A DNA stretch of 36,172 nt from Candidatus Arcanibacter lacustris (lineage in GTDB: Bacteria > Pseudomonadota > Alphaproteobacteria > Rickettsiales > Arcanibacteraceae): contig JYHA01000029.1 in assembly GCA_000970895.1 (NCBI GenBank), positions 1,759-37,930 on the forward strand, written 5' to 3'. Each line of letters opens with the position of its first letter. Positions within the stretch are counted from its first letter, which is position 1. The notes below the pieces were generated by a model. That model ran no database searches, was not told the origin of the DNA, and was given only the letters and a program-made list of their open reading frames with translations. Shown here piece after piece: positions 8,885-16,980 of this stretch. The position numbers were made by a program, and so were the translations under genes.

Positions 8885-8933
8885 AGAATAGCAAAGTTTA
8901 ATATATAGACTTTGCTATTCTAGCATTTTTTTT
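8885..8933 (+). terminator. Strong intrinsic terminator
   Basis: A perfect 13-bp stem pairs AGAATAGCAAAGT (8885-8897) with ACTTTGCTATTCT (8909-8921) around an 11-base loop and is followed by eight T at 8926-8933. It begins 18 bases after the stop codon of the 7842 gene. It is the clearest rho-independent terminator in the window and separates the two paralogues. Confidence 0.9.
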
Positions 8934-8976
8934 CTCCTGAATAATTAATCATCAAATCTAACTTAAGGATTTTTTT

Positions 8977-9894
8977 ATGTCAATAACCGCATATACATCT
9001 TCATTTACACCTCTTTGTACTGGTACAAATGTTGCAGTTACTGGTGTTACAACAGCAGCTACTGCTTATGATTGGTTTTCCCTAATTAATGGTGGGTCTG
9101 GAGCATTCTTGACTGCGTATAATGCTATGTCTACTTCTAGTGCCGTTGGTATGCAAAATAAGGCTTTTACAGCAGTTCTTGCCTATGAGGCTAGGTCTGC
9201 TTTATTACCATTAGTTAAAGCTGAAGAATTTTATACAAAATTTACAACGACCAAGACAGTTGTTGCTGCAAGTGTTACTTCAATTTTAAGTACTTTATCT
9301 TCTATACAAAATCCATCTTTTTTATCAAGTATTAGTAGTTTAACTCCTGGATATACAGCATCTTTGACTACTATTACATCTCTGTTAAATACATTAAAAT
9401 CACAAGAGGCTGCAATTTATGCTGTTGGTAGTTCAATAGATGTAGCTTCTGGCTCTATCGTATCTAGTTTTGACTCAACTACAACTTTGACTTCTTTTAC
9501 TGGCGTTAAAACATTCCTTGCACCATTGCTTGATCCAGCTGTAATAAATGCTGGTGCTATTCCTGCTATTACTTCGGTTAATGGAGTTGTTGGAAATGCC
9601 GCAGCTTTATCTACTATTTTTACCGCAGTGTCCAGTGCTCTCTCTGCTATGACACTGGCAAATAATTTACAAGCAACAACTGAGATGAGCGCAAAAACTA
9701 TTTTTGATCTTTATTGTGGACAGATCCAAGGTTATACAAGTGCGGGTACTACTGGTAACTGGGCTTCTGGCTCTGCCCCAGTTGGTATTATTCCAGGTAT
9801 TGATTTTGAATTGCATTTGACAGGAAATTTCCAAACAGGTTCTGCATCTGCTGGTACTCCTGGAGCTCCATCACTTACTGCTGCTTTTTGGTAG
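8977..9894 (+). CDS. Ala/Thr/Ser-rich protein of unknown family, paralogue 2
   Basis: A 305-residue paralogue of the preceding gene, equally unrecognised. The first 80 residues and the region from about 222 to 280 are very similar to paralogue 1, whereas about 80-150 differs in sequence and length. Both cysteines (in PLCTGTN and LYCGQ) are conserved. Both proteins end with a related tail, GAPSLTAAFW here and GAPSVTTNYL in paralogue 1, closing on aromatic or hydrophobic residues. No signal peptide is seen. The Shine-Dalgarno AAGGA (8965-8969) is 7 bases before the ATG but weaker than that of paralogue 1, and the terminator upstream implies its own promoter or limited read-through. Silent differences in the conserved blocks show that the duplication is not brand new. 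Confidence 0.85.
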   Translation: MSITAYTSSFTPLCTGTNVAVTGVTTAATAYDWFSLINGGSGAFLTAYNAMSTSSAVGMQNKAFTAVLAYEARSALLPLVKAEEFYTKFTTTKTVVAASVTSILSTLSSIQNPSFLSSISSLTPGYTASLTTITSLLNTLKSQEAAIYAVGSSIDVASGSIVSSFDSTTTLTSFTGVKTFLAPLLDPAVINAGAIPAITSVNGVVGNAAALSTIFTAVSSALSAMTLANNLQATTEMSAKTIFDLYCGQIQGYTSAGTTGNWASGSAPVGIIPGIDFELHLTGNFQTGSASAGTPGAPSLTAAFW

Positions 9895-9974
9895 GTTGAA
9901 TATAAAATTGATAAGATAAATCATTTCTATAGATTTGTCGTTAATACTCTCGGGTTATGCGTAGCAGCCCCTCA

Positions 9975-10094
9975 GTCATCCTGGAGTGATTTTTGTCTTG
10001 AAAAGATAAAAATCACTCCAGGATCCATCTTTTTAAGTGTTTTGTGGATCCTGTCGCTTGAATTTTTCCTTTGGAAAAATCTTCCTCCACGATA
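9975..10094. repeat. Palindromic dispersed repeat, copy 2
   Basis: Starts GTCATCCTGGAGTGAT and forms a 22-bp hairpin, 9978-9999 against 10003-10024, with a 3-base loop and one G-T wobble. GGATCCA (10021-10027) and TGGATCC (10045-10051) then form an inverted pair, and a third small stem lies at 10062-10069/10073-10080. Motif order matches the minus strand of the block at 3318-3477. It occupies the spacer between the second paralogue and the convergent maeB. Confidence 0.75.
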
Positions 10095-10171
10095 ATGGAG
10101 TAATAACTAGAAATGCTCAGGCCTTTATTTAGAAATAACTCTCATAAAATATATTTTCCCCATGTACTTCC

Positions 10172-10227
10172 ATAGACATATTATTCATGATATATTAATA
10201 AATATAGAATAGAGATAATATGTCTAT
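10172..10227. repeat. 13-bp perfect inverted repeat downstream of maeB
   Basis: ATAGACATATTAT at 10172-10184 is exactly complementary to 10215-10227, with a 30-base AT-rich interval. It lies 27 bases beyond the maeB stop. Neither side has a T-run, so it may be a weak or rho-dependent 3' structure, an end-stabilising stem, or a site. Apart from this and the repeat at 9975, the 9895-10253 spacer shows nothing I can identify. Confidence 0.55.
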
Positions 10228-10253
10228 TTATAATACCAACTATAACTTAGAGA

Positions 10254-12554
10254 CTACTTACGCGCCTCATCGTTAATAATAGCATCAATTGCACCAAAAG
10301 CTGCCAGATTAACGATATCTGAAGCATTAGATCCCATCTGGACTATCTGCACTGGTTTTGAAACCCCAGATAAGATTGGGCCAATTAATGATCCATTACC
10401 AAGTTCTTCTAATAGTTTAGAAGAAATATTAGCAGAATGAAGTCCTGGCATAATTAAAACATTGGCAGTAGCACTTAATTTACAGAATGGGAAGAGTTTC
10501 ATCACTTCTTCGTTAAGTGCTGCATCTGCAGACATATCTCCATCATATTCGAAGTCTGGCTTCAATAAATCAAGTTTGGCAACTGCTTCTCTGAGTCTGT
10601 TTGATTTTTCTCTCATTGGATTGCCAAAATTAGAATAAGATAATAAAGCAACTCTTGGTTTGTAACCCATATTTTTAGCAATATTAGCAGTTTGCGTAGA
10701 GATAGAAACTATTTCATCAGCAGATGGTAGCTCATTAACTGCAGTATCTGAGATAAAGAAAGTTCTGTTTTTAGCAATCATGATTGAGATGCCACATAAG
10801 GTAGTTTGTGGTTTTAGATCAATTACTTTTAACACATCATTGAGGCAGTTATGATAACCTCTAGTAAGGCCTGTTACTAATACGTCTCCATCACCGCATT
10901 CTAACATACATGAGGCAAATACATTGCGATCATTTTTAACTAACCTTGTACAGTCTCTATATAAAAACCCTTTACGTTGCAGTTTTTTATAAATGAGCGC
11001 AGAATATTCATCGAGTTTTTTAGAAAGACTTGCATTGTGAATTTCAATACCATCTAAGGAAACATCAGAAGAGATTGATTTTAAAGTTTCTAGAATTCTT
11101 TTTTCTTTACCAATTAAAATAGGAGTACCATAATTATTATCTCTCCAAAGAATCGCAGCTCTAATTACTTGCTCTTCTTCGCCTTCGGCAAAAATTACTC
11201 GTTTAGGATTTTGTGCAACTCTTTCTACGATTAATTCCATCATATTAGAGGTTGGATTTAATCTTGCTCCGAGTTCTCTTACATAAGCATCCATATCAGT
11301 AATTGGAGCTTTAGCAACTCCAGACTTCATAGCAGCTTTTGCAACTGCAACTGGAACTGTTGTGATTAATCTTGGATCAAATGGAACCGGAATAATATAT
11401 TCAGGACCATATTGCATTTTTCTACCAGAATAAGCAGAACATACTTCTGATGGTACGCTTTCTTTGGCAAGATTTGCAAGGCTTTCTGCTGCTGCAATTT
11501 TCATTTCGTCATTGATGGTGGATGCTTTAACATCAAGAGCTCCTCTGAAGATATAAGGAAAGCCCATCACGTTGTTGACTTGGTTATTATAATCTGATCT
11601 ACCGGTTGCAATGATAGCATCATCTCTTACTGATTTTACTTCTTCAGGAGTTATTTCTGGATCTGGATTAGCCATGGCAAAAATAATAGGCCTTGGAGCC
11701 ATTGATTTGACCATTTCTTTAGTTAATGCACCTTTGACTGAAAGCCCTAAAAATACATCAGCACCTGTTACTGCTTCTTCTAGGGTTCTTGCTTTGGTGT
11801 CTACTGCATGTTTTTCTTTCCATTGATTCATGCCTGTAGTTCTACCTTTGTAGATTGCACCATTAGTATCGCATAAAGTTATATTTTCATGTTTTACGCC
11901 GTAAGCTTTGATTAGTTCAATACAGGCAATACCTGCAGCTCCTGCGCCGTTAACCACCATTTTAATGTCAGAGAATTTTCTACCGGTTAGACTTGCTGCA
12001 TTTATCAATCCTGCTAAAGTAATGATTGCTGTGCCATGTTGATCATCATGGAATACTGGTATATCCATTAGCTCGCGAAGCCTATCTTCTATGATAAAAC
12101 ATTCAGGAGCTTTGATATCTTCTAGGTTAATACCACCCCAGCTTGGTCCTAAATATCTAATAGCATTGATGAATGCTTCTGGATCTTTAGTATCTACTTC
12201 TAGATCAATTGAATCAATATCTGCGAATCTTTTGAATAAAACTGATTTACCTTCCATTACAGGTTTTGAAGCTAATGCCCCTAGATCGCCAAGACCAAGT
12301 ACTGCCGTACCATTAGAGATAACTGCAACAAAATTACCTTTAGCAGTATATTCATATGCTTTGTCAGGGTTTTTCTGGATTTCTAAACATGGAATAGCAA
12401 CGCCAGGAGAGTAAGCTAGTGATAAATCTCTTTGGGTTACTAGAGGTTTGGTGGGTAATATGCTTATTTTTCCAGGCTTGCCATTTTTATGAAAATCTAG
12501 AGCTTCTTGATCAGTAACTTTCTTGTTATCTCGTGACATTATGATATGACTCAT
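10254..12554 (-). CDS. maeB: NADP-dependent malic enzyme with phosphotransacetylase-like domain
   Basis: Decarboxylates malate to pyruvate with reduction of NADP+, linking TCA intermediates to pyruvate and NADPH supply. The malic enzyme half (about residues 20-430) shows LAYSPGVAIPCLEI, the substrate/metal segment VFHDDQHGTAI and the nucleotide-binding motif VNGAGAAGIACIELI. The C-terminal half (about 440-766) matches the phosphotransacetylase fold (RVIFAEGEEEQVIRAA, SVSKPVQIV-type end: ILSGVSKPVQIVQMGS). In the MaeB family this half is usually regulatory, not catalytic. At 766 residues it is a normal two-domain MaeB. No Shine-Dalgarno is obvious; M6 at 12539 is an alternative start. The gene stands alone and converges on the second paralogue. 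Confidence 0.94.
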   Translation of the reverse strand: MSHIIMSRDNKKVTDQEALDFHKNGKPGKISILPTKPLVTQRDLSLAYSPGVAIPCLEIQKNPDKAYEYTAKGNFVAVISNGTAVLGLGDLGALASKPVMEGKSVLFKRFADIDSIDLEVDTKDPEAFINAIRYLGPSWGGINLEDIKAPECFIIEDRLRELMDIPVFHDDQHGTAIITLAGLINAASLTGRKFSDIKMVVNGAGAAGIACIELIKAYGVKHENITLCDTNGAIYKGRTTGMNQWKEKHAVDTKARTLEEAVTGADVFLGLSVKGALTKEMVKSMAPRPIIFAMANPDPEITPEEVKSVRDDAIIATGRSDYNNQVNNVMGFPYIFRGALDVKASTINDEMKIAAAESLANLAKESVPSEVCSAYSGRKMQYGPEYIIPVPFDPRLITTVPVAVAKAAMKSGVAKAPITDMDAYVRELGARLNPTSNMMELIVERVAQNPKRVIFAEGEEEQVIRAAILWRDNNYGTPILIGKEKRILETLKSISSDVSLDGIEIHNASLSKKLDEYSALIYKKLQRKGFLYRDCTRLVKNDRNVFASCMLECGDGDVLVTGLTRGYHNCLNDVLKVIDLKPQTTLCGISIMIAKNRTFFISDTAVNELPSADEIVSISTQTANIAKNMGYKPRVALLSYSNFGNPMREKSNRLREAVAKLDLLKPDFEYDGDMSADAALNEEVMKLFPFCKLSATANVLIMPGLHSANISSKLLEELGNGSLIGPILSGVSKPVQIVQMGSNASDIVNLAAFGAIDAIINDEARK

Positions 12555-12638
12555 TATTTAGATGTTAAAATTTTATATCAAAATAATATGAGTTGGAGAT
12601 TTAGTAAAGTTAAATATAAAAAAATATCAAAACTTAAA

Positions 12639-13046
12639 TTATAATTCCCAGGGATTAATAACTTCAAGACCTTTAATCGCTTTGAAGTCCTTGATATTTC
12701 TGGTGATTAGTTTGTGATTGCGGACAATTGCTGATGCGGCGATCAAGCAATCAATGGGTGGAGCGTTATTTAAAGATAAAAGATATCCCCATTTATCTGC
12801 TATCTCTGGATCAATATTAATAATTCTTCCATAAAAAAGATTCGCCAAATCTACTTCAAGCCATTGAATGATTTTTTGTTTTTTTGATCGATCTGATAGT
12901 TTTTCGATGCCTTTCCTTATTTCTCCTAGCGTTATTACGCTTAAAGAAAAATTGCTAATATCAAACCCCTTAAGAAAAGCAATGACTTTGGGGTTTGGAT
13001 TGATTTTAATTGTTTCAGAAATAATATTGGTATCTAGCAAGTACAT
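12639..13046 (-). CDS. vapC: PIN-domain toxin of VapC type
   Basis: A 135-residue PIN-domain protein, expected to be an Mg2+-dependent ribonuclease toxin. The acidic residues of the family are in place: Asp in YLLDTNIISE near the N-terminus, Glu in TLGEIRKG, Asp in PPIDCLIAASA and the TRNIKDF segment near the end. The length is typical. Its ATG overlaps the antitoxin stop by one base (TAATG), giving coupled translation of antitoxin then toxin. No frame damage is visible, so the module is probably functional; the RNA target is unknown. Confidence 0.9.
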   Translation of the reverse strand: MYLLDTNIISETIKINPNPKVIAFLKGFDISNFSLSVITLGEIRKGIEKLSDRSKKQKIIQWLEVDLANLFYGRIINIDPEIADKWGYLLSLNNAPPIDCLIAASAIVRNHKLITRNIKDFKAIKGLEVINPWEL

Positions 13047-13291
13047 TAGAACTCTATATCTCTTGTAGGTGATTTATCTCTTTCAAACTCTATTTCAAGA
13101 TTATTGAGAGGAGAGTTTTTAAAAAAAGAAACAATATCTTCTTTTTTATTACATAGTTTTTCATAATCTTTGATGTTCATCATCACGATTTCATTAATCC
13201 CTCTTCTGGAGATAATCTGGGGTCTTATCTTGGCTTTGTTCATTAGCTCTGTTAACTTAGCTTTTGCTTCTTGTGTTTGCCATATTTCCAT
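13046..13291 (-). CDS. Phd/YefM-type antitoxin
   Basis: An 81-residue partner of the PIN toxin. The N-terminal half (WQTQEAKAKLTELMNKA, then PQIISRRGINEIVMMNIKDYEKL) fits the Phd/YefM DNA-binding fold, and the charged C-terminal tail is where such antitoxins wrap the toxin. The ATG at 13291 follows a perfect Shine-Dalgarno, AAGGAGG, and a strong promoter. Antitoxins of this type usually repress their own operon. Pairing of a Phd-type antitoxin with a PIN toxin is a common combination. Confidence 0.88.
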   Translation of the reverse strand: MEIWQTQEAKAKLTELMNKAKIRPQIISRRGINEIVMMNIKDYEKLCNKKEDIVSFFKNSPLNNLEIEFERDKSPTRDIEF

Positions 13292-13296
13292 ATCAA

Positions 13297-13350
13297 TCCT
13301 CCTTAACTAGTCAGTCTGGTTATTATATCATAAATATTTGTAAAGGTCAA
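13297..13350 (-). promoter_or_regulatory. Promoter and ribosome-binding site of the toxin-antitoxin operon
   Basis: On the minus strand TTGACC (13345-13350) and a perfect TATAAT (13322-13327) are 17 bases apart, a near-consensus sigma-70 promoter. The site AAGGAGGA (13297-13304) sits 5 bases before the antitoxin ATG. The leader is only about 25 bases. An ACTAGT palindrome near the start point could belong to the autoregulatory operator, but this is speculative. The remaining spacer up to virB8 (13351-13542) has no clear plus-strand promoter. Confidence 0.75.
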
Positions 13351-13542
13351 GTTAGCGCTTATGGTTCTTCTTATACATTATGACCCTTGATTCTATGGCC
13401 AATATCAAGAAAATCAAATAGTACATAAAAAATATTTTGGATTAAATCGTTTTATATACGAAATATTAATACTTTCTCTTTAAAACTATAGGCTCAGATA
13501 AAAATTATTTTTTATTTTAACATCACCTATTTATACAGTTTT

Positions 13543-14265
13543 ATGGAAAATTTGAAAAACTTATTTAAAAAATCATTATCTTCAAACAAAGATAAAAATA
13601 CTGCGGTAGATAAGAAAAATGAAGATATTGCTGAGCTAAGAAATTGGTATAACAATAGAAATGAGTCATTGTTGATACAAAGAAATATTTTGATTTTGTT
13701 GGTAATGGTAGCTGTAATAGTTATAGTATCAAGTGTTTTTGTGGTGGATAATATTGCATCAAGTAAGACCATACAGCCTTTTGTAGTTGAAATAGAAGAT
13801 AAAACAGGGATAACAAACTTGGTCAATCCTTTAGCTAGAACTGAAGTGTCAAAAGATCAGGCGATTTCTACTTATTTTATTACAAAATATATCAGAAGTA
13901 GAGAGAGTTATGATCCTCTTAATTATCAACGTAATTATAGAACTATCGTCAGGTTGCTAAGTGCAACAAAAGTATATGATAAATTTTGGGGATATATAAA
14001 TAGTAATGCTACTAACCCTATTTCTAATTATGGTGATAAAAATAGTACTAGCATTAAATTCAGATCAATACAGTACTTAGAAGATGGTCAGGTTCAAGCA
14101 AGATTTAGCGTTTTTGAGAATGGAGGATTAAAAAGAAGTTTTCCTAAAATCGTGACGTTAAAATTTGAATTTGATACTTTCGACTATACTCAAGAAGAAA
14201 GAGAAGTAAATCCATTGGGGTTCCAAATAACTAGCTATAAGGTTGATGATGAAATATTATCTTAG
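13543..14265 (+). CDS. virB8: Type IV secretion protein VirB8
   Basis: Inner-membrane, mostly periplasmic assembly factor of the type IV secretion system. A short cytosolic N-terminus holds the typical segment AELRNWYNNRNESLLIQRN, one membrane helix spans about residues 49-70 (ILILLVMVAVIVIVSSVFVV), and a periplasmic domain ends with the family motif NPLGFQITSYKVD. At 240 residues it is complete. Rickettsiales often carry two virB8 copies; only one is here. It is the first gene of the block and its 3' end overlaps the next gene. No Shine-Dalgarno is seen before ATG 13543. Confidence 0.93.
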   Translation: MENLKNLFKKSLSSNKDKNTAVDKKNEDIAELRNWYNNRNESLLIQRNILILLVMVAVIVIVSSVFVVDNIASSKTIQPFVVEIEDKTGITNLVNPLARTEVSKDQAISTYFITKYIRSRESYDPLNYQRNYRTIVRLLSATKVYDKFWGYINSNATNPISNYGDKNSTSIKFRSIQYLEDGQVQARFSVFENGGLKRSFPKIVTLKFEFDTFDYTQEEREVNPLGFQITSYKVDDEILS

Positions 14266-14668
14266 CATTTTTTTATTTTTAATTTCCATATCTCAAGTAA
14301 CTTATGCTGAGGTTCCTATTACGACCGATAATCGTATTAAAACTTATATTTATAATGAGAATGAAGTTTTTACTATATTGGTTCATTATGGTTATCAATC
14401 GAGCATAGAGCTTAGTTATGGAGAAGAAGTTGAAACCATCTCAATGGGTGATTCATATGCATGGAAAATTACTCCAGTAGGAAGAAGAATTTTTATCAAG
14501 CCATTTGAAGAAAATATCCATACAAACATGACAATCATCACTAATAAAAGAACTTATCAATTTGATATAGTCTCAAAATTACCAAGTGAAAATTTTGATA
14601 AAGAATTAGCTTATGTTGTAAGGTTTTTTTATCCAGAAATTAAAAAATCAGAAAAGTTAGATAATTAA
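14249..14668 (+). CDS. virB9: Short VirB9: N-terminal domain only
   Basis: VirB9 forms part of the outer-membrane core with VirB7 and VirB10. A signal peptide is clear (residues 1-20, hydrophobic core LSIFLFLISIS, cleavage after TYA). The mature part matches the VirB9 N-terminal domain: RIKTYIYNENEVFTI, SMGDSYAWKITPVGRRIFIKP, NMTIITNKRTYQFD. The protein stops at about 139 residues, whereas full VirB9 is about 250-280, so the C-terminal domain that contacts VirB7 in other systems is missing. virB10 begins 18 bases after the stop, leaving no room for a frameshifted remainder. I chose ATG 14249 (AAGG at 14239-14242, 6-base spacing); ATG 14246 and TTG 14243 are alternatives. It overlaps virB8 by 17 bp. 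Confidence 0.88.
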   Translation: MKYYLSIFLFLISISQVTYAEVPITTDNRIKTYIYNENEVFTILVHYGYQSSIELSYGEEVETISMGDSYAWKITPVGRRIFIKPFEENIHTNMTIITNKRTYQFDIVSKLPSENFDKELAYVVRFFYPEIKKSEKLDN

Positions 14669-14686
14669 TTTGGGAATAAGATTGAT

Positions 14687-15982
14687 ATGAATAAGGATGC
14701 TAAAGAAACACAAGATACAAACACAGAAGAGTTGCCTGAATTAAAAACAGGCCTATCTAAGGTATCTAGAACTCCAGCTCAAAATAAAATGATGATTGGT
14801 TTGGCGGTAGTTGTTGGGGTATTTATTTGTTATTTTGTGCTTGTTAAAATGAGAGCGCCGGTTAAAGATACTCATAAGCAGGTTAATGAGCAAACAGAAT
14901 TAGCAAAAAAAGATTTGTCTAATGTTCCGGTAGTAAGGCCAGATAATGCAGATGATTTGCAGATGCCTTCAATACCAAAACTACCTGATCCTCCGGCTTT
15001 GGTGGCTCCTACTCCTCCTCCTGCTCCTGCTGCTCCTCTTCCTCCTGCGCCAGTTGTAGCAAAGATTGATGTTCCAGCTCTGCCTGTAGTTGCTTCATTG
15101 CCATCCTTATCTACCATAGATCCTAATCAAAAATCCGCAGCTGATGCTAGAAGAAAGTCATCGATTATGTTGATAGGAGGGGGTGGCGGATCGTCATCGT
15201 CATCTGGATCAGCAACTGCAGCATCTGGAGGAAGTTCGGCTGATAAAACTAGTAGTTCTACTACTGAAAATGTGTCAGCAAATATAAATTATAAGCCAGC
15301 TCTATCTGCTGCTAATAAAGTTACTACTTTGGGTAATTTATCTTATACTATTGCGCAAGGAAAAATAATTGATACAGTACTAGAAACTTCAATTAATACT
15401 GACTTGCCTGGAGTAGTAAGAGGGATAGTAAGTAGAGATGTTTATGCCGAGAGTGGTAAAAATATTTTAATTGCCAAGGGATCTAGATTGATCGGATCTT
15501 ATTCTGCGTCTATTAAGATGGGGCAATCAAGAGTTTCTATTACTTGGGATAGAATTATCAGGCCAGATGGTATAGATCTTAAAATTGATTCTGCAGGTAT
15601 TGATAAATTGGGTCATGCTGGGGTTGAGGGAATGGTAGATAATAAGTATTTTGATGTCTTAAGTAACGCCTTGTTACTTAGTGTTATTAATGTTGGTTTG
15701 GCAGCTGGAACTCAAAAATTAACAAATGCTCAGACTCCTAGTACAACAAATGTAAGTGGTGCTGCTGGCACTACAACTACTACCACATCAGGAAGTCCTA
15801 CAGATTTAGCAGTGCAGAATGCAGTAACTTCTATGAGTGCAACTACTTCTAGCTTATTGCAAAATTCCCTGCAAATTCAGCCAAGTATTGTCATAGATCA
15901 AGGTACTATTGTAAAAGTATTAGTGAATCAAGATGTAATATTTCCATCAGATATTGCAACTGGAATGGTGTTGGTAAAATGA
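14687..15982 (+). CDS. virB10: Type IV secretion protein VirB10
   Basis: Channel protein spanning from inner to outer membrane and transmitting ATPase energy. A cytosolic N-terminus is followed by one membrane helix at residues 35-55, a long proline-rich stretch (about 90-140, with APTPPPAPAAPLPPAP) that crosses the periplasm, a Gly/Ser-rich linker and the TrbI/VirB10 C-terminal barrel (GNLSYTIAQGKIIDTVLETSINT, GSRLIGSY, VSITWDRIIRPDG). An Ala/Thr/Ser-rich insertion at about 350-390 lies where the antennae that form the outer-membrane pore are expected. At 431 residues it is complete. It overlaps virB11 by ATGA. Confidence 0.95.
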   Translation: MNKDAKETQDTNTEELPELKTGLSKVSRTPAQNKMMIGLAVVVGVFICYFVLVKMRAPVKDTHKQVNEQTELAKKDLSNVPVVRPDNADDLQMPSIPKLPDPPALVAPTPPPAPAAPLPPAPVVAKIDVPALPVVASLPSLSTIDPNQKSAADARRKSSIMLIGGGGGSSSSSGSATAASGGSSADKTSSSTTENVSANINYKPALSAANKVTTLGNLSYTIAQGKIIDTVLETSINTDLPGVVRGIVSRDVYAESGKNILIAKGSRLIGSYSASIKMGQSRVSITWDRIIRPDGIDLKIDSAGIDKLGHAGVEGMVDNKYFDVLSNALLLSVINVGLAAGTQKLTNAQTPSTTNVSGAAGTTTTTTSGSPTDLAVQNAVTSMSATTSSLLQNSLQIQPSIVIDQGTIVKVLVNQDVIFPSDIATGMVLVK

Positions 15983-16980
15983 ATGATTTTGCAGCTCTAG
16001 AAACTTATTTATTACCATTTAAAGCTTTATTTGAAGAAGATGGTGTGGCTGAGATTTCTGTTAATCGTCCTGGGGAAGCTTGGGTTGAAAAGCGTGGTGA
16101 TATGAGAAAAGAAATCATACCAGCGCTGGATCTAGAGCATCTGAAGGGATTGGGAAGATTAATTGCTCAATCAACTGATCAAAAAGTTAGTGAAGAAACT
16201 CCTCTATTATCAGCAACTTTACCTAATGGATTTAGGATACAATTAGTATTTCCTCCAGCTTGTGAGTCAAAAACAGTAGCTATGTCTATTAGGAAAGGTG
16301 CTACTACTATATATGATTTAGATATGTATGAAAAAATGGGGGCATTTAGTCAGACAGCTACAGAAGAAGTTTTTGATGAAAATAATGTGATATTAGATGG
16401 CTATTTAAAAGATAAAAAAATCAAAGAATTTTTAAGTCACGCTATTAAATGTAAGAAAAATATTATCATTAGTGGGGGGACCTCAACTGGTAAGACTACA
16501 TTTACTAATGCTGCATTGTTAGAAATCCCTAGAGATGAAAGATTGATCACTTGCGAAGATGCAAGAGAGGTGAATTTGCCTTATCACCATAATAGAGTGC
16601 ATTTAATAGCATCTAAAGGTGGTCAAGGTAGGGCTAAAGTTACTATTCAAGATCTAATCGAAGCTTGTTTAAGGTTGAGACCGGATAGGATTATAGTAGG
16701 GGAGCTCAGGGGTGCTGAGGCTTTTAGTTTTTTAAGAGCAATAAACACTGGTCATCCTGGCTCTATTTCAACCTTACATGCTGATACTCCTGCTATGGCT
16801 ATAGAGCAATTAAAATTAATGGTGATGCAGGCCGGCCTAGGTATGCCTCCAGCTGAAATTAGGAACTATATTTTAGCCGTGGTTGATGTGGTGGTTCAGC
16901 TTAAGAGAGCAAGTGGCGGTAAAAGATATATATCTGAAGTATATTTTAAAGATGCTAGCAAAAAGGATGTTATTAAATGA
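15979..16980 (+). CDS. virB11: Type IV secretion ATPase VirB11
   Basis: Hexameric cytosolic ATPase that powers pilus assembly or substrate transfer. Visible motifs: Walker A SGGTSTGKTT at 165-174, an Asp box (ITCEDAREVNLP), Walker B region IIVGELRGAEAF from 238 and the His box NTGHPGSISTLHAD with His259. The N-terminal domain precedes residue 140. The 333-residue length is normal. Four-base overlaps with virB10 before it and virD4 after it show a tightly coupled operon. Confidence 0.96.
   Translation: MNDFAALETYLLPFKALFEEDGVAEISVNRPGEAWVEKRGDMRKEIIPALDLEHLKGLGRLIAQSTDQKVSEETPLLSATLPNGFRIQLVFPPACESKTVAMSIRKGATTIYDLDMYEKMGAFSQTATEEVFDENNVILDGYLKDKKIKEFLSHAIKCKKNIIISGGTSTGKTTFTNAALLEIPRDERLITCEDAREVNLPYHHNRVHLIASKGGQGRAKVTIQDLIEACLRLRPDRIIVGELRGAEAFSFLRAINTGHPGSISTLHADTPAMAIEQLKLMVMQAGLGMPPAEIRNYILAVVDVVVQLKRASGGKRYISEVYFKDASKKDVIK

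Noticed and set aside
14249..14686. VirB9 as a frameshifted pseudogene.
   Set aside because: Only 18 bases separate its stop from virB10, so there is no remnant of a C-terminal domain; the domain is absent, not shifted out of frame.
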